DNA of 64,000 bases from Algisphaera agarilytica (GCF_014207595.1 NZ_JACHGY010000001.1:186001-250000), one strand, 5' to 3'. Shown: positions 1 through 8,917, counted from the first letter of the stretch. Notes: generated by a model from the sequence alone, not told the origin. Translations and numbers: made by a program.

Positions 1-1125
1 GAAGAGGGAATCGATCCAGTCGACGTAACGCTGGTACTCCGTGTCGTCGGTCGAGCTGAAGGCGGGCTTCCAGCCCGGGATGTCGGGGGCGGGGAAACGG
101 GCCGACTCGCGGGCCAGGCCCCACTGCAGCATCAGCGACAGCTTGGGGTTGGCCCGGTCGATCATGGGGGTGCCCTCGTAGCGGAACTGGGTCAGGCGGT
201 AGAAGTTGGTGTACGCCTCGGCCTCGTCTTCGGGGCGTTTGTTGAACAGCGACAGGCCGGGGATCTCGCCGTGCCCGAAGGTCGGCGCGAAATAGCGTGC
301 GACGTATTGCGGGTTCACGGTGCGTCGGAACCGAGCGAGCGGCGTCGGCTCCTGCCGGACGTCCACCTGGTCGTAGAGGTCGCGGGCCTGGACCCGGAAC
401 ATCAGGTCGAGCTGCTCGTGGCCGTCCAGCCGTTTGAACGCCCCGCGGTCTCGACGCCCGGTGGGCACCAAGCGGTTGTCGCTGTATTTCTGGAAGAACG
501 AATCGAGGGTTTCGTCGGAGATAACGATCCTCGGCTCGGTCGAGAGGTCCACCTCGTAGACCTTGATCAGGTTGATCTGCCGAGACGAAAGAAACTCATC
601 CCCCTCGACCTCGCCGCGTCGCTCGGGGCGTCGGGGCAGGTCTCGGCGAGGATTATCTGCGTCGTCGGCCCGGGTCTGTGCCAGCCGCTGATGGGCTTCC
701 ACGATCGCGAGCTCGTCACGCACCACCGGGTGCTCCGGGAAATCGCGGTCCAGCGACATCAACTCCAGCTTGGCCCAACGTAAGGCGTCGAGGTCCCGCA
801 TCTCTCGCGCAAGAGCCAGTCGGCCGGCAAGGTCATCCTTTGCCAATTCCGCACGTCGGCGTTGGTAAAGCTGCTCCGGGCTTTCGAGGATTTCGAATAC
901 CGCGATGTCTTCCTGGTCGAACGAGGCGTCGATGCCTTCCACGTTGAGCACCACCACCTCGGCGGTCTGCCGGATCAACTCCCCGCGGTAGACATTGCCG
1001 TCGTCGGTCTGGAGTCGGACGAGGGTCACCTCGGCGTTCGCCGATCCACTCACGGCCAACAGCCCAACCAAGCAGGCAGCCAACAACCACTTGGCAACAC
1101 GATCGCGGATCGGAATGGGAAGCAT
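1..1125 (-). CDS. Secreted protein of unknown function, C-terminus cut by window edge
   Basis: An open frame on the minus strand starts with ATG at 1125 and runs off the left edge without a stop, giving about 375 visible residues. The N-terminus has a basic start, a hydrophobic stretch (about residues 13-26) and an AxA-like site near SGSANA, so it is probably exported. Residues 30-70 read like a small beta domain (VTLVRLQTDDGNVYRGELI), of the kind that opens many planctomycete secreted proteins. A charged helical stretch follows, then a mixed region rich in aromatic and Arg residues. I recognise no enzyme motif and no CxxCH haem site in the visible part. The start was chosen because it gives a clean signal peptide. 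Function unknown. Confidence 0.7.
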   Translation of the reverse strand, partial: MLPIPIRDRVAKWLLAACLVGLLAVSGSANAEVTLVRLQTDDGNVYRGELIRQTAEVVVLNVEGIDASFDQEDIAVFEILESPEQLYQRRRAELAKDDLAGRLALAREMRDLDALRWAKLELMSLDRDFPEHPVVRDELAIVEAHQRLAQTRADDADNPRRDLPRRPERRGEVEGDEFLSSRQINLIKVYEVDLSTEPRIVISDETLDSFFQKYSDNRLVPTGRRDRGAFKRLDGHEQLDLMFRVQARDLYDQVDVRQEPTPLARFRRTVNPQYVARYFAPTFGHGEIPGLSLFNKRPEDEAEAYTNFYRLTQFRYEGTPMIDRANPKLSLMLQWGLARESARFPAPDIPGWKPAFSSTDDTEYQRYVDWIDSLF

Positions 1126-1239
1126 GGCGGGCTCCGGACGTCGGGGGATGAATCGCTTGCCCCAAGCGATCCGATGGCTTGAGGGATAAACGATTATAAA
1201 CCGCAGGGTCACCCCCCGGAAGACAATCGATAACGCCTC

Positions 1240-1257
1240 GGACGCGGAGGGGCGTCC
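1240..1257. other. GC-rich hairpin between two minus-strand genes
   Basis: GGACGC (1240-1245) and GCGTCC (1252-1257) form a 6-bp stem with a 6-nt loop, in the 209-bp gap downstream of the response regulator and upstream of the edge gene. There is no T-run on the minus strand, so it is at best a weak terminator. Nothing else is recognisable in 1126-1334. Confidence 0.3.
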
Positions 1258-1334
1258 TGAGTGTTCAAAAGTTGGAGGGCGGAATTAACGGTCGGGGCTG
1301 TATCGAGCTACCGGTCAAGCCGACTTGGCGGGGA

Positions 1335-1730
1335 TCAATCGCCGCCGAGCAGGTCTTCGGCGAGGGTGATCAGGCGTTCGAGCCGAACGGGCTTGAGCAG
1401 GTAGCCGTCCACTTCGAGGTTCTCGGCGTACTGCTGGTGGCGCTTGCCCTCGTTGGCGGTGACCATGATCACGCGGGGTGCCGACTCGAACTTCTTGACC
1501 TTTTCGAGGACCAGGAAGCCCGAGCGCTTGGGCAGCATCATGTCCAGCACCACCAGGTCCGGCGGGTCGCCTTCACAGATACGGACCGCGGAGTTGCCGT
1601 CGCCGCAGACCTGGGTCAGGGCGCCTTCGGCTTGCAGGGCGTGGTCGATCGCGGCGCGGATCTCCGGGTCGTCGTCGACCACCAGGATCTTCTTGTCTTT
1701 CAGGCGCAGCGGTTCGTCTTGGTCGCTCAT
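1335..1730 (-). CDS. Single-domain response regulator (CheY-like receiver)
   Basis: 131 residues, almost entirely one receiver domain. The acidic pocket (D19, D20), the phospho-acceptor D63 in LVVLDMM, the switch T91 in IMVTA and the conserved K113 in LLKP are all present, so phosphotransfer should work. There is no output domain, so it must act by protein-protein contact, as CheY or Spo0F do. The sensor kinase is not in the window. It is the last gene of a minus-strand run, about 200 bp after the LpxL-like gene, so co-transcription is uncertain. fliM, the classical CheY target, lies 7 kb away on the other strand; a link to motility is only a possibility. Confidence 0.93.
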   Translation of the reverse strand: MSDQDEPLRLKDKKILVVDDDPEIRAAIDHALQAEGALTQVCGDGNSAVRICEGDPPDLVVLDMMLPKRSGFLVLEKVKKFESAPRVIMVTANEGKRHQQYAENLEVDGYLLKPVRLERLITLAEDLLGGD

Positions 1731-1874
1731 GGTGAATCTCTTTCTGTCGTGCCCTTGTGTGGCACGCTCAATCGGGGGGCGGGATCGGGACCCGGTCGGT
1801 CCGCACCCGGCACGGAAACGATACCCCCGATGCCGTACCGGAAAAACCCGCGGACGCCGGATTATGCCCAGCTC

Positions 1875-1898
1875 CCTGCCCCGGTCAAGCCGGGCAGG
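1875..1898. repeat. TCAAG-loop hairpin (family copy 1)
   Basis: CCTGCCCCGG (1875-1884), loop TCAAG, CCGGGCAGG (1890-1898): a 9-bp stem with one bulged C, between the LpxL-like gene and the response regulator. It shares loop and general form with the hairpin at 27610-27628 and resembles 19471-19491. No T-run follows, so a classical terminator role is doubtful. Confidence 0.5.
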
Positions 1899-1932
1899 AA
1901 AAATCCCCGAGTCGTCCCGCCGCCGCGCCGGT

Positions 1933-2949
1933 TCAGGCCGTGTATTCCGGGGGCGGGTTTTCGAGCTGCCGCATGAGGTCGTCGGTCATCCACGGCAGAC
2001 CTTCAAGGTTGGTCCGCAACGCCCGGGGGATGGGCTGGCCCTTCTTCTCGTGGCGGGGGCGGCTCTTCCACCGGCGGTGGCTCCAGAGGAACTGGTCGGG
2101 GCGGTCGCGGACCATGGTCTCAAACGCCCGGCAGTACCGCGCGGTGATGTAATAGAGCGGGTTGGGCTGGGCCTCCCAGTCTTCCGGGCGGATGATGTCG
2201 GTGATGCCCATCTCGAACTTGAAGTCTTGGCCGATGCGGTGGGCGTAGCCGCAGACGATCGGCGCGTTGTGGGTCATCGCCAACAGCCCGATGGATTTAT
2301 AGGTGCTCGCAAAACGCCCGAAGAACGGCACGAAGATGCCCTTGTCCCCCGCGTTCTGGTCGGCGGTAAACGCCAACGCCCCGCCCTGCTCGAGGACCGA
2401 GACCATCCGCTCCGTAGCGTCGAACTTGGTCACGATCCGCATCCCCTGCTTCTCGCGGATGCCCAGCAGCCAATCATTGATCAGCTTGTTATCCAACGGC
2501 CGGGCGATCGTGTCCATGTCGTAGCCCAGGAGGGCCAAAAGATAGCCCAGGACTTCCCAGTTGCCCTGGTGCCCGGTGAGCAGGATGGTCGGGCCATCGG
2601 AATTGAGCAGATCGATCGCTTGGCCGAGGTTGACCATCTTGATGTGGTTCGGCCAGGAGTCGGCGTTGAGCACCTTCGGGGTGTGGAGGGTCTCGAACGC
2701 GAGCTGGATCAGGTGCTGCGTCGACTTCTTGGCACAGAGCCGGACCTGATCATCGGTCCAGTCGGGGAAGCACAGACGGATGTTGTGCTGAGCCCGCTTG
2801 CGGTGTTTAACGTCGAAGCGGTCGAGCTGCGCCCCGATGAACCGGGCGGTCTTCTGGCTCTGCTCGACCTCGAACCCGGTGACGGCAGTCGCCAGCAGAC
2901 GGGCGAGGAGGTATTCGACCTTTTCGTAGACCGGTCCCCTCTGGGCCAT
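1933..2949 (-). CDS. LpxL/HtrB-family lysophospholipid (lipid A) acyltransferase
   Basis: 338 residues, usual length for the Lip_A_acyltransferase family, which adds secondary acyl chains to Kdo2-lipid IVA or related lipids at the inner membrane. The HX4E catalytic motif is intact: H127 and E132 in TGHQGNWE. Further family blocks are FTADQNAGDKGIFVPFFG and the FLWSHRRWKSRP box near the C-terminus. The N-terminal hydrophobic anchor is weak. The gene follows the coiled-coil membrane protein by 50 bp on the same strand. Together with the LpxH-like protein at 28329 it supports an LPS-bearing outer membrane. The exact acyl acceptor and chain length cannot be told from sequence. Confidence 0.9.
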   Translation of the reverse strand: MAQRGPVYEKVEYLLARLLATAVTGFEVEQSQKTARFIGAQLDRFDVKHRKRAQHNIRLCFPDWTDDQVRLCAKKSTQHLIQLAFETLHTPKVLNADSWPNHIKMVNLGQAIDLLNSDGPTILLTGHQGNWEVLGYLLALLGYDMDTIARPLDNKLINDWLLGIREKQGMRIVTKFDATERMVSVLEQGGALAFTADQNAGDKGIFVPFFGRFASTYKSIGLLAMTHNAPIVCGYAHRIGQDFKFEMGITDIIRPEDWEAQPNPLYYITARYCRAFETMVRDRPDQFLWSHRRWKSRPRHEKKGQPIPRALRTNLEGLPWMTDDLMRQLENPPPEYTA

Positions 2950-2999
2950 GGAATCAGTCCCTGAGGCGGGCCGGTGTCAGGCACCCGCGCCGCGTGGCT

Positions 3000-4280
3000 T
3001 CAGCGTTCGAAGTAACCGATCAGGTCGAGGAAGCGGTTCTGGTTGAGCACCGGCACACCCAATTCGCGGGCCTTGGAGATCAGGTCTTGGTAGGCCTGAT
3101 AGTTTTCCAGGGCGGTGCGGAACTCACGCATCTTGATGAGGTCGAGTTCGTCCTCGGGGCGATCGGGCAGCACGGGCTCGATGCCCAGCACCAGGTAGTC
3201 GGTGGCGTAGTCGAGTTCCTCGGAGATCAGGCCGTCGAAACGGGTCACCAGGCTACGGACCTTGTCGTTGCCGTTCTCATCGAGGTCGCCGTCGTAGTTC
3301 AGGTCGAACTGGCCGAAAACATGGAACGAATAGAGGCGGTTCGGGTCGTAGACGACGTTGACCAGGATGTCGCCGTCGTTCACGACCGCACGGGGCTTGC
3401 GTTGCACGATGCGGGCGATGGCGCTGTTGGAGTTGATGTTGATCACCTCAACGACCGCCTTGCCTTCGGCTTGGGGGTCTTCGATCTTGACCACGTCGCC
3501 AGCATCATAGACCTGGAAGGCCATGCCCAAACGTAGGTTCGCGTCGCGGCCGATGTCGAGATAGATCTTGTTCTGGTCGGGGATCTGGGCCACGACGGTG
3601 GCGTCGGCCAGGGTCACGGGGATGTCTTCGGGACGTTTGCCACGCAGGACTTCGATGGTTTCACGCAGCTCGATGACCGTCCGCTCGCTGGCGGATGCCT
3701 CGGCCTGAGCATCGCTGGTCCGTTTCTTCCACTCGTTGATCTGGGCGTCGTAGTTATCGACCACATCTTCGATCGAGGAATCGATCAGCGACTTGAGGTT
3801 GGTGTTCTCTTGGGAAATCGCGCTGACCGTGGATTCCAGGGCGGTCACCTGAGCGGTGAGCTGTTTGGCTTGGGCGTCCTTCGCATCAACGGTCTGCTGG
3901 AGGTCGGCCTGGGCCTTCTGGGTGGCCTCGGTCTGGGTCTGAAGCTGGGCCTCGGCCGCGTTCCGGGCATTCGTCTGGGCCCCGAGATCGCTCTGCAGGA
4001 CACCGATCTGGGTGTCACGCTCGCCGACGGCGTTAAGCAGCTTGCGGACGGCCGTCCCCGAGCCTTCCGCAGTCAGCGCGGTGTAGGCGGGGTCGTTGCT
4101 GTCGGCACTATTGCGGACCGAATTCAACTCTGATTGGGCCGCTTCTGCGGCTTGTTCAGCGGCTTCAACCTTCGTATAGAACACGATGGCGAGGATCATG
4201 GAGATGAAGAAGCCAGCCCCAAAAAGGACCAAGCCCCAGATCGATCCGGTGCTGCCTCCGCCTGAACGTGCGCGTGCCAT
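3000..4280 (-). CDS. Membrane-anchored coiled-coil protein of unknown function
   Basis: 426 residues. The ATG at 4280 is preferred over an in-frame TTG at 4286 because AGGAG lies 8 nt upstream. One transmembrane segment occupies about residues 14-38, after a short basic cytoplasmic tail. A long Ala/Gln/Glu-rich coiled coil (about 40-220) follows, then a soluble C-terminal half with a beta-rich part (near PVTLADATVVAQIPDQNKIYL) and an alpha-helical end. It probably forms a trimeric or dimeric rod on the outside of the inner membrane. I recognise no named family. Spacing suggests transcription with the LpxL-like gene, so an envelope role is reasonable inference. Confidence 0.75.
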   Translation of the reverse strand: MARARSGGGSTGSIWGLVLFGAGFFISMILAIVFYTKVEAAEQAAEAAQSELNSVRNSADSNDPAYTALTAEGSGTAVRKLLNAVGERDTQIGVLQSDLGAQTNARNAAEAQLQTQTEATQKAQADLQQTVDAKDAQAKQLTAQVTALESTVSAISQENTNLKSLIDSSIEDVVDNYDAQINEWKKRTSDAQAEASASERTVIELRETIEVLRGKRPEDIPVTLADATVVAQIPDQNKIYLDIGRDANLRLGMAFQVYDAGDVVKIEDPQAEGKAVVEVININSNSAIARIVQRKPRAVVNDGDILVNVVYDPNRLYSFHVFGQFDLNYDGDLDENGNDKVRSLVTRFDGLISEELDYATDYLVLGIEPVLPDRPEDELDLIKMREFRTALENYQAYQDLISKARELGVPVLNQNRFLDLIGYFER

Positions 4281-4469
4281 ATGCAAACTCCTGAGAAACC
4301 AAAGGGGGCAACCCGCCGAACGCGGTGCCGGGAAGTTGTAAGTGTCTCCCCCGGATCGGTTTTCGTCAAGCCTCGCCCGTCCGAAGCCCCGGATTTACCG
4401 GACGCAGCGGGCGGGCCCGGAAAACGGGTCCCCAGACGCGGAGGACCCCGAGCCGCCGGGCGTGACGGA

Positions 4470-4958
4470 TCAGTCCATCTCGAAACGGTCGTCGAAGAGC
4501 TCGACGGTCATCTCGATCTCGACCGGGGCGTCCAGCGGCAGCGAGACGCAGCCCACCGCGGAGCGGGCGTGGTTGCCCTTCGGGCCCAGGACCTCCTGCA
4601 GCAGGCTGCTGGCGGCGTCGGCCACGAGGTGCTGATCCGTAAACTCCGGCGTGCTGGCGACAAACACGCCCACGCGGACCACCTGCTGGAACTTGCCCGT
4701 CAGGTGCCCGCTGAGCTCCGATTCGATCGCCGACAGGGCGTTGAGCACGCACTGCCGGGCACACTGCTTGGCGGTGTCCAGATCGACTTCGCCACCGACC
4801 TTGCCGGTCGCCAGCAGGCTCCCGTCGTCGGTCTTGGGCAGCTGGCCGCTGATGTACAGGGTGAAGTGGCTCTCGTTGGTGACGCGGTAGTTCGCGACCG
4901 CCGCGGGCACAGGCGGGAGTGTGAGGCCGAGTTGTTGGATCTTGGGTTGCAGGCTCAT
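4470..4958 (-). CDS. RidA/YjgF/YER057c-family protein
   Basis: 162 residues with the RidA fold signature: LYISGQLPKTDDGSL near the N-terminus, the VLNALSAIES helix, VVRVGVFVASTPEF, and the R132-containing ARSAVG block that in RidA binds the carboxylate of the 2-aminoacrylate/imine substrate. Family members hydrolyse reactive enamine/imine intermediates released by PLP enzymes and act as cytoplasmic trimers. The sequence is nearer the longer YjgH/RidA-2-like subgroup than E. coli RidA, so imine hydrolase activity is likely but not certain. It lies 73 bp downstream of the DsbD-like gene on the same strand. Confidence 0.88.
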   Translation of the reverse strand: MSLQPKIQQLGLTLPPVPAAVANYRVTNESHFTLYISGQLPKTDDGSLLATGKVGGEVDLDTAKQCARQCVLNALSAIESELSGHLTGKFQQVVRVGVFVASTPEFTDQHLVADAASSLLQEVLGPKGNHARSAVGCVSLPLDAPVEIEMTVELFDDRFEMD

Positions 4959-5031
4959 GCCGATAGTGTGGCCGGGCTAGGGGGTGGTGTCGAGTGTTAG
5001 TTTTCCCGTAACCCTACTCTGAGTTGGTCAG

Positions 5032-7020
5032 TCACCGCATCGCAACCTCACCCCAGGCCTTGGCACGCTCGATCGCGTCGGCCACCTGATCGATGGTGTA
5101 GAAGTCGGCCTTGAACACCTCGTTGCCCTGTCCGTCCAGCACCACCAGCAGCGGGATCGTTACGCGCCCCATCTTCTTGAGCAGGTTGTTCCCGTCGACG
5201 TTACGGCGGGATGTGATATCGACCTTCACCGGAGCAACACCAGGCTCGCGAAGCAACGCGGTAATCCGATCGCTTTCGAGCACGGCTTTTTCCAGAGCTT
5301 TGCAGTTGAGGCACCACTCGGCGGTGAAGTCGAGTAGTACGACACGCCCCGCGTCTTGCTGCTCGGCGAGCCGGTCCGGGGTGTAATAAATCCACGGGAT
5401 CCCTTCATCAAGCAATTCGTCGCCCGCTGCGCTCCCCCGTGCCGTATCTGGCCAGGCATTTGCGGCACCAAGCCAAACCCCAGAGGCGATCAACAACAGA
5501 CCGGAAACCGACACGAAACGCCGCCCACCCGAGGTCTGGCAGACCTTCGTCACCCCCCGCAGGATTAGCCAAATCCCCGCCGCCGCCACCAAAGCCCCCA
5601 CGAACCACCAATGCAGTTGGCTGTTGGCTTGCGTGCCGTCGGAGGTCAAGGCGACAATGCCCACGCCTAAAAAGAATGCCGCGGCCGCGAGCATCAGGAT
5701 GCCCATGGTCTGCTTGAGCAGTTCGCTTCCCGCCCCGGCCCTGGGCATCTTGTTGACGAGTTCAGGAAACAGCGTCAGCAAGAGATATGGCAAAGCCATA
5801 CCAAGGCCCAAAGCCGCAAACACCAAGAGCACGGTCACGACACCCTGCAGTGTTGCCCACGCGACCGCAGCCCCCATCAAAGGGCCGGCACAGGGTGTCG
5901 CCAGCACGGCGGTCATGATCCCAAAACCAAAAGATCCCGTCACCGTATCTCCGGTTGGGTTTATCTGGTAGACCGCACGCGGCAGATTGATCGTGAACAC
6001 ACCCAGCATCGAGACGGCCAAAACCGCAATCACAACCCCCACAGCAAGATTAAATTCGGGGTTCTGAAAAAGCTTGCTGATGGTGTCAAATTGTTTGAAA
6101 ACCACCATCGCCCCACCGATCACCAGCCAGAAGCCGATGATGCCTGACGCCATGACCAGCGCCAGCAGAATCGTTCGTTTACGCCCCCCGGCGGCGTTGC
6201 CGTGCTGCGCAAGGCTCATCACTTTCAGGGGCACCACCGGCAAGACGCAAGGCGTAAAATTTAAAATAAAACCCGCAGCCAACGCCACCGCCAATTTCTG
6301 AAAGAGAAACAGAGCCAACCATCCGCTGGGCATCGATTGATCCGACGGCTCAGCCGAGTTATCTTCGATTACTTGCGTTGGTTCTGGCACATCAAGGGGC
6401 TCACCTATCGCCGCCCAACCCGCCGGATCAAAACCAGCGAAAAGGTCCTGAGTCGCTTGATCAGATTCAGCGAGCTCGGTACCAACGGGTAACACCTCGA
6501 TCGACGTCGAAAGCTCAATCACCTCCGGCATCAGACACACCTTCGGGTCACAAGCCTGCACCTCGAGCTCAAGCTTGAAATCCAACGTCCCCGCCTCGAC
6601 CTCCGGGCTCAGCAGCAGCGGGACGTAGAGCACCACCTGGCCCTCGTAGACCAGGATGTCCTGGTCGGCGTACTCCACCGCGTAGGGCTTGGGCTCGGGG
6701 TATTGCACCTGGCCGACCTGAACGCCCGCCGGGGGATCGATCAGTTTCAGGGTTGTGGGGTATTGCCCGGGGAACCACGTGGGGCCGCTGCGGGGCGGAT
6801 CGGGGTTAATGTGGTATTTGTCGGCGATGTCGATCACCACCGCAATCGCTGTGGGGCTGCCGGTGTGGGTCTGGCCCGCGATCATCACCGCCTCGGCGGT
6901 CACAGGCTGGCTCGGCTCGAGGAGCCCAAAGTCCAGGGTCTGGCCGGACGTGTTTGCTCCGCCGAAACCGAGCAGAAGAAGCACGGCGAGGCAGAAGATG
7001 AATCGGGAGTGATAGTTCAT
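5032..7020 (-). CDS. dsbD: DsbD-like thiol:disulfide interchange protein
   Basis: 662 residues in the three-part DsbD layout. A signal peptide and N-terminal periplasmic alpha-type domain carry the pair C157/C162 (ACDPKVC). The polytopic membrane domain has the conserved C258 (FTPCVLP) and C377 (ATPCAGP). The C-terminal thioredoxin domain has W-C570-L-N-C573. Electrons pass from cytoplasmic thioredoxin across the membrane to periplasmic thiol proteins. The start MNYHSRF at 7020 is chosen over the in-frame ATG at 7038 because AGAAGG sits 6 nt upstream of it. The gene follows the secreted thioredoxin at 7133-7570, a likely redox partner. Confidence 0.93.
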   Translation of the reverse strand: MNYHSRFIFCLAVLLLLGFGGANTSGQTLDFGLLEPSQPVTAEAVMIAGQTHTGSPTAIAVVIDIADKYHINPDPPRSGPTWFPGQYPTTLKLIDPPAGVQVGQVQYPEPKPYAVEYADQDILVYEGQVVLYVPLLLSPEVEAGTLDFKLELEVQACDPKVCLMPEVIELSTSIEVLPVGTELAESDQATQDLFAGFDPAGWAAIGEPLDVPEPTQVIEDNSAEPSDQSMPSGWLALFLFQKLAVALAAGFILNFTPCVLPVVPLKVMSLAQHGNAAGGRKRTILLALVMASGIIGFWLVIGGAMVVFKQFDTISKLFQNPEFNLAVGVVIAVLAVSMLGVFTINLPRAVYQINPTGDTVTGSFGFGIMTAVLATPCAGPLMGAAVAWATLQGVVTVLLVFAALGLGMALPYLLLTLFPELVNKMPRAGAGSELLKQTMGILMLAAAAFFLGVGIVALTSDGTQANSQLHWWFVGALVAAAGIWLILRGVTKVCQTSGGRRFVSVSGLLLIASGVWLGAANAWPDTARGSAAGDELLDEGIPWIYYTPDRLAEQQDAGRVVLLDFTAEWCLNCKALEKAVLESDRITALLREPGVAPVKVDITSRRNVDGNNLLKKMGRVTIPLLVVLDGQGNEVFKADFYTIDQVADAIERAKAWGEVAMR

Positions 7021-7132
7021 GGCAAGCCTTCTTCCCATCCTAGCCCACCCCGACCCGGTGCAGTGAATTCGAGTCCGCCCAAAACGCGCCGCCGGGGGCT
7101 ACCCCGACGGGCGAGATCGATGTCGTGTGGGT

Positions 7133-7570
7133 TTACGCCGACGGCATGGCTTCGTTGATGGCCTTGACCATGTCCTTGAAACCCATGTCTTTGGTGAGCT
7201 TGGCCGCGACGCTCATGTCTTTGGGGTTGATCACGAGGATGAAGCCGGTCTTTCCGCCGAATTCGTCCCAGACCTCGCCGCCGCCCATGGCGTTCATGAG
7301 GTAGCCCGCCTGCTCTCGGCCGGGCGTCGTCGTCTGGTCGAGGTTCACGAACAACACCGGCTCGCTGTCGAGCTTGGTGGTGAGGTCCTCGAAGGTGTCG
7401 CCCATCGCCTTGCACGAGCCGCACCAGTCCGCGTGGAACTTGACCACGACCAGCTCGGCCTTAGCGCTCTTCTTCTCATCCGCGTCGCCCGCCACCGCCG
7501 TCGACACGTTCAACGCGCCCACCACGATCATCGCCAAGGCCAACATCCCGATTGCACTGATCCGCTTCAT
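7133..7570 (-). CDS. Secreted thioredoxin-family protein (WCGSC)
   Basis: 145 residues. A signal peptide (about 1-28, ending STAVAG) is followed by a thioredoxin domain with active site W49-C50-G-S-C53 and a Lys after it. The usual cis-Pro loop is replaced by KTGFILVINPKD, so the fold is somewhat divergent, closer to the Thioredoxin_7/DUF953-like secreted forms. It lies between the anti-sigma gene (45 bp upstream) and dsbD (113 bp downstream), so it probably receives electrons from DsbD in the periplasm and passes them to client disulfides. The clients are unknown; the Cys pair of the neighbouring anti-sigma factor is one candidate. Confidence 0.88.
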   Translation of the reverse strand: MKRISAIGMLALAMIVVGALNVSTAVAGDADEKKSAKAELVVVKFHADWCGSCKAMGDTFEDLTTKLDSEPVLFVNLDQTTTPGREQAGYLMNAMGGGEVWDEFGGKTGFILVINPKDMSVAAKLTKDMGFKDMVKAINEAMPSA

Positions 7571-7614
7571 CTTGAGTCTCCAGAAAAAGGTTGAAAGAAG
7601 TACGAGTCAAAAAT

Positions 7615-8235
7615 TCATCGCGAGCGGGCCAGGCCCATGACCAGCCCGGCCTCGGTCCAGAGTTCGACGTCGACGCCGTCGACCGTCGCGGTTGCGGGGT
7701 CGAGCTGGGCCAGGCGCTCATCGGGGCGGACCTGGTAGAGCGTGTACGCCCCGCCGTCGGCATCCACCACGCGGAGCTGCGCGGCCATGCACCCCTGCAC
7801 CGAGCAGTAACGCCCGCCCTGGAGGCTCAGGCCGCGCTCGGCGAGCGAGGCGGGCTCGATCGGGGTGAAGCCGAGCTTGTCGCTCATGAGCGAGAGGTCG
7901 GAAAAGACCACGGCTTCGTAATCGGGTTTGAGCGTCTTATTGTGGTTCAGCGCAATCTCCTGGGCGACCACACGGGTCAACCCCTCGCCGCCGGGCCACG
8001 CGAATACACCGCCGAGGACCAACGCCAGCAGCAAACCCGCCGCCAGGGCCATGCCCCTGGGCGACCCCGCCCAGAATGCCAGACCACGGGCAGCCCCCCC
8101 AGGCCGCCCGCGTCCGGGCGATGTCGCTTCGATGTCCCCGAGAATCTGGTTCAACTTCTCGGGGCGTAGCGTCTGCGATTCGTAGTAGGCGCGGACCTCG
8201 TCGCGGACGTCGGATTGGCGTTCATGATCGTTCAT
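7615..8235 (-). CDS. Membrane-spanning anti-sigma factor
   Basis: 206 residues: a charged N-terminal cytoplasmic part (about 1-60), one transmembrane helix (about 62-80) and an extracytoplasmic domain. It overlaps the stop of the ECF sigma gene by 4 bp (ATGA), the standard arrangement of sigma/anti-sigma pairs. No HxxxCxxC zinc anti-sigma motif is visible in the cytoplasmic part. The external domain has two cysteines, C144 and C149 (RYCSVQGC), next to a conserved-looking AAQLRV strand. With thioredoxin and dsbD directly downstream, a redox-controlled release of the sigma factor is a reasonable hypothesis. Assignment rests on gene order and topology more than on motif matches. Confidence 0.82.
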   Translation of the reverse strand: MNDHERQSDVRDEVRAYYESQTLRPEKLNQILGDIEATSPGRGRPGGAARGLAFWAGSPRGMALAAGLLLALVLGGVFAWPGGEGLTRVVAQEIALNHNKTLKPDYEAVVFSDLSLMSDKLGFTPIEPASLAERGLSLQGGRYCSVQGCMAAQLRVVDADGGAYTLYQVRPDERLAQLDPATATVDGVDVELWTEAGLVMGLARSR

Positions 8236-8750
8236 TGTTCCGCCTTTCTTCTGCTGGAGGTCTGGAGGTCGGATGCGGCCGGCTCACCCAAGCGGTCGCG
8301 GAGTTTCTTGCGGGCCCGGTGCAGCAGGCTGAGCACCGTGCCGCGTGGTCGGCCGAGCTGCTTGGCGGTCTCTCGGGCGGTGTACCCCTCGACCCAGGCC
8401 AGGAGGACCGCTTCGCGTTCGTCGTCGCTCAGGCAACGCAGCGCCGCCTCGACTGAGTCGGTCTGCACCAGCGTGGCCAGGACCCCGCCCTGGGCGTCCT
8501 CAGCGAACCGATACGCCTCGTCGCCCGTCTGCGTCTGGGGTCGGCGCTGCTGCTGGCGGTAGGCGTCGATGAACCGGTGCTTGATCGCCCGGAACAGCAG
8601 CCGACGCTTCCACGGGCCATCGGTCTTGGCCAGCGACAGGCACGCCTCGTGGAGCACGTCCTCCGCCGCCTCACGCTGGCGGGTCAACGCCAGGGCGTAG
8701 CGGTACCCGCTCTGGAGCAGGTCCTGCAGGTCTTCGGGTTCACGCGACAT
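8232..8750 (-). CDS. ECF-type RNA polymerase sigma factor
   Basis: 172 residues from the ATG at 8750. An in-frame upstream ATG at 8831 would add 27 residues unlike the family and was rejected. Region 2 is seen as YRYALALTRQREAAEDVLHEAC through KHRFIDAYRQQ, and region 4 as LSDDEREAVLLAWVEGYTARETAKQLGRPRGTV followed by LLHRARKKLRD. Regions 1 and 3 are absent, as in ECF sigmas. It directs RNA polymerase to a small regulon and is held by the overlapping anti-sigma factor. The pair probably controls itself and perhaps the thioredoxin/dsbD genes downstream. Confidence 0.93.
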   Translation of the reverse strand: MSREPEDLQDLLQSGYRYALALTRQREAAEDVLHEACLSLAKTDGPWKRRLLFRAIKHRFIDAYRQQQRRPQTQTGDEAYRFAEDAQGGVLATLVQTDSVEAALRCLSDDEREAVLLAWVEGYTARETAKQLGRPRGTVLSLLHRARKKLRDRLGEPAASDLQTSSRRKAEQ

Positions 8751-8807
8751 CGCCTTCACACCCTCACCAACGCCGATCGGGGCCGATTTGATTGCACGAA
8801 TCCGAAA

Positions 8808-8819
8808 AAATCCGGATTT
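8808..8819. promoter_or_regulatory. 12-bp palindrome in the sigma/fliM divergent promoter region
   Basis: AAATCCGGATTT is a perfect palindrome 58-69 bp upstream of the sigma start. A second CGGATT half (minus strand) lies 6 bp further on. The region 8751-8917 must hold promoters for both the sigma operon and fliM. The repeat could be a binding site or part of an autoregulated ECF promoter; this is inference. Confidence 0.35.
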
Positions 8820-8917
8820 GCAGACGATCACGCCCGTTGCCCGATAAAACCGTGTTGAGACTGCGCTTGCGTTAAGCCCTCCCGACGAGGCCCGCAGCGG
8901 TTTTTGAGACGAAACGA

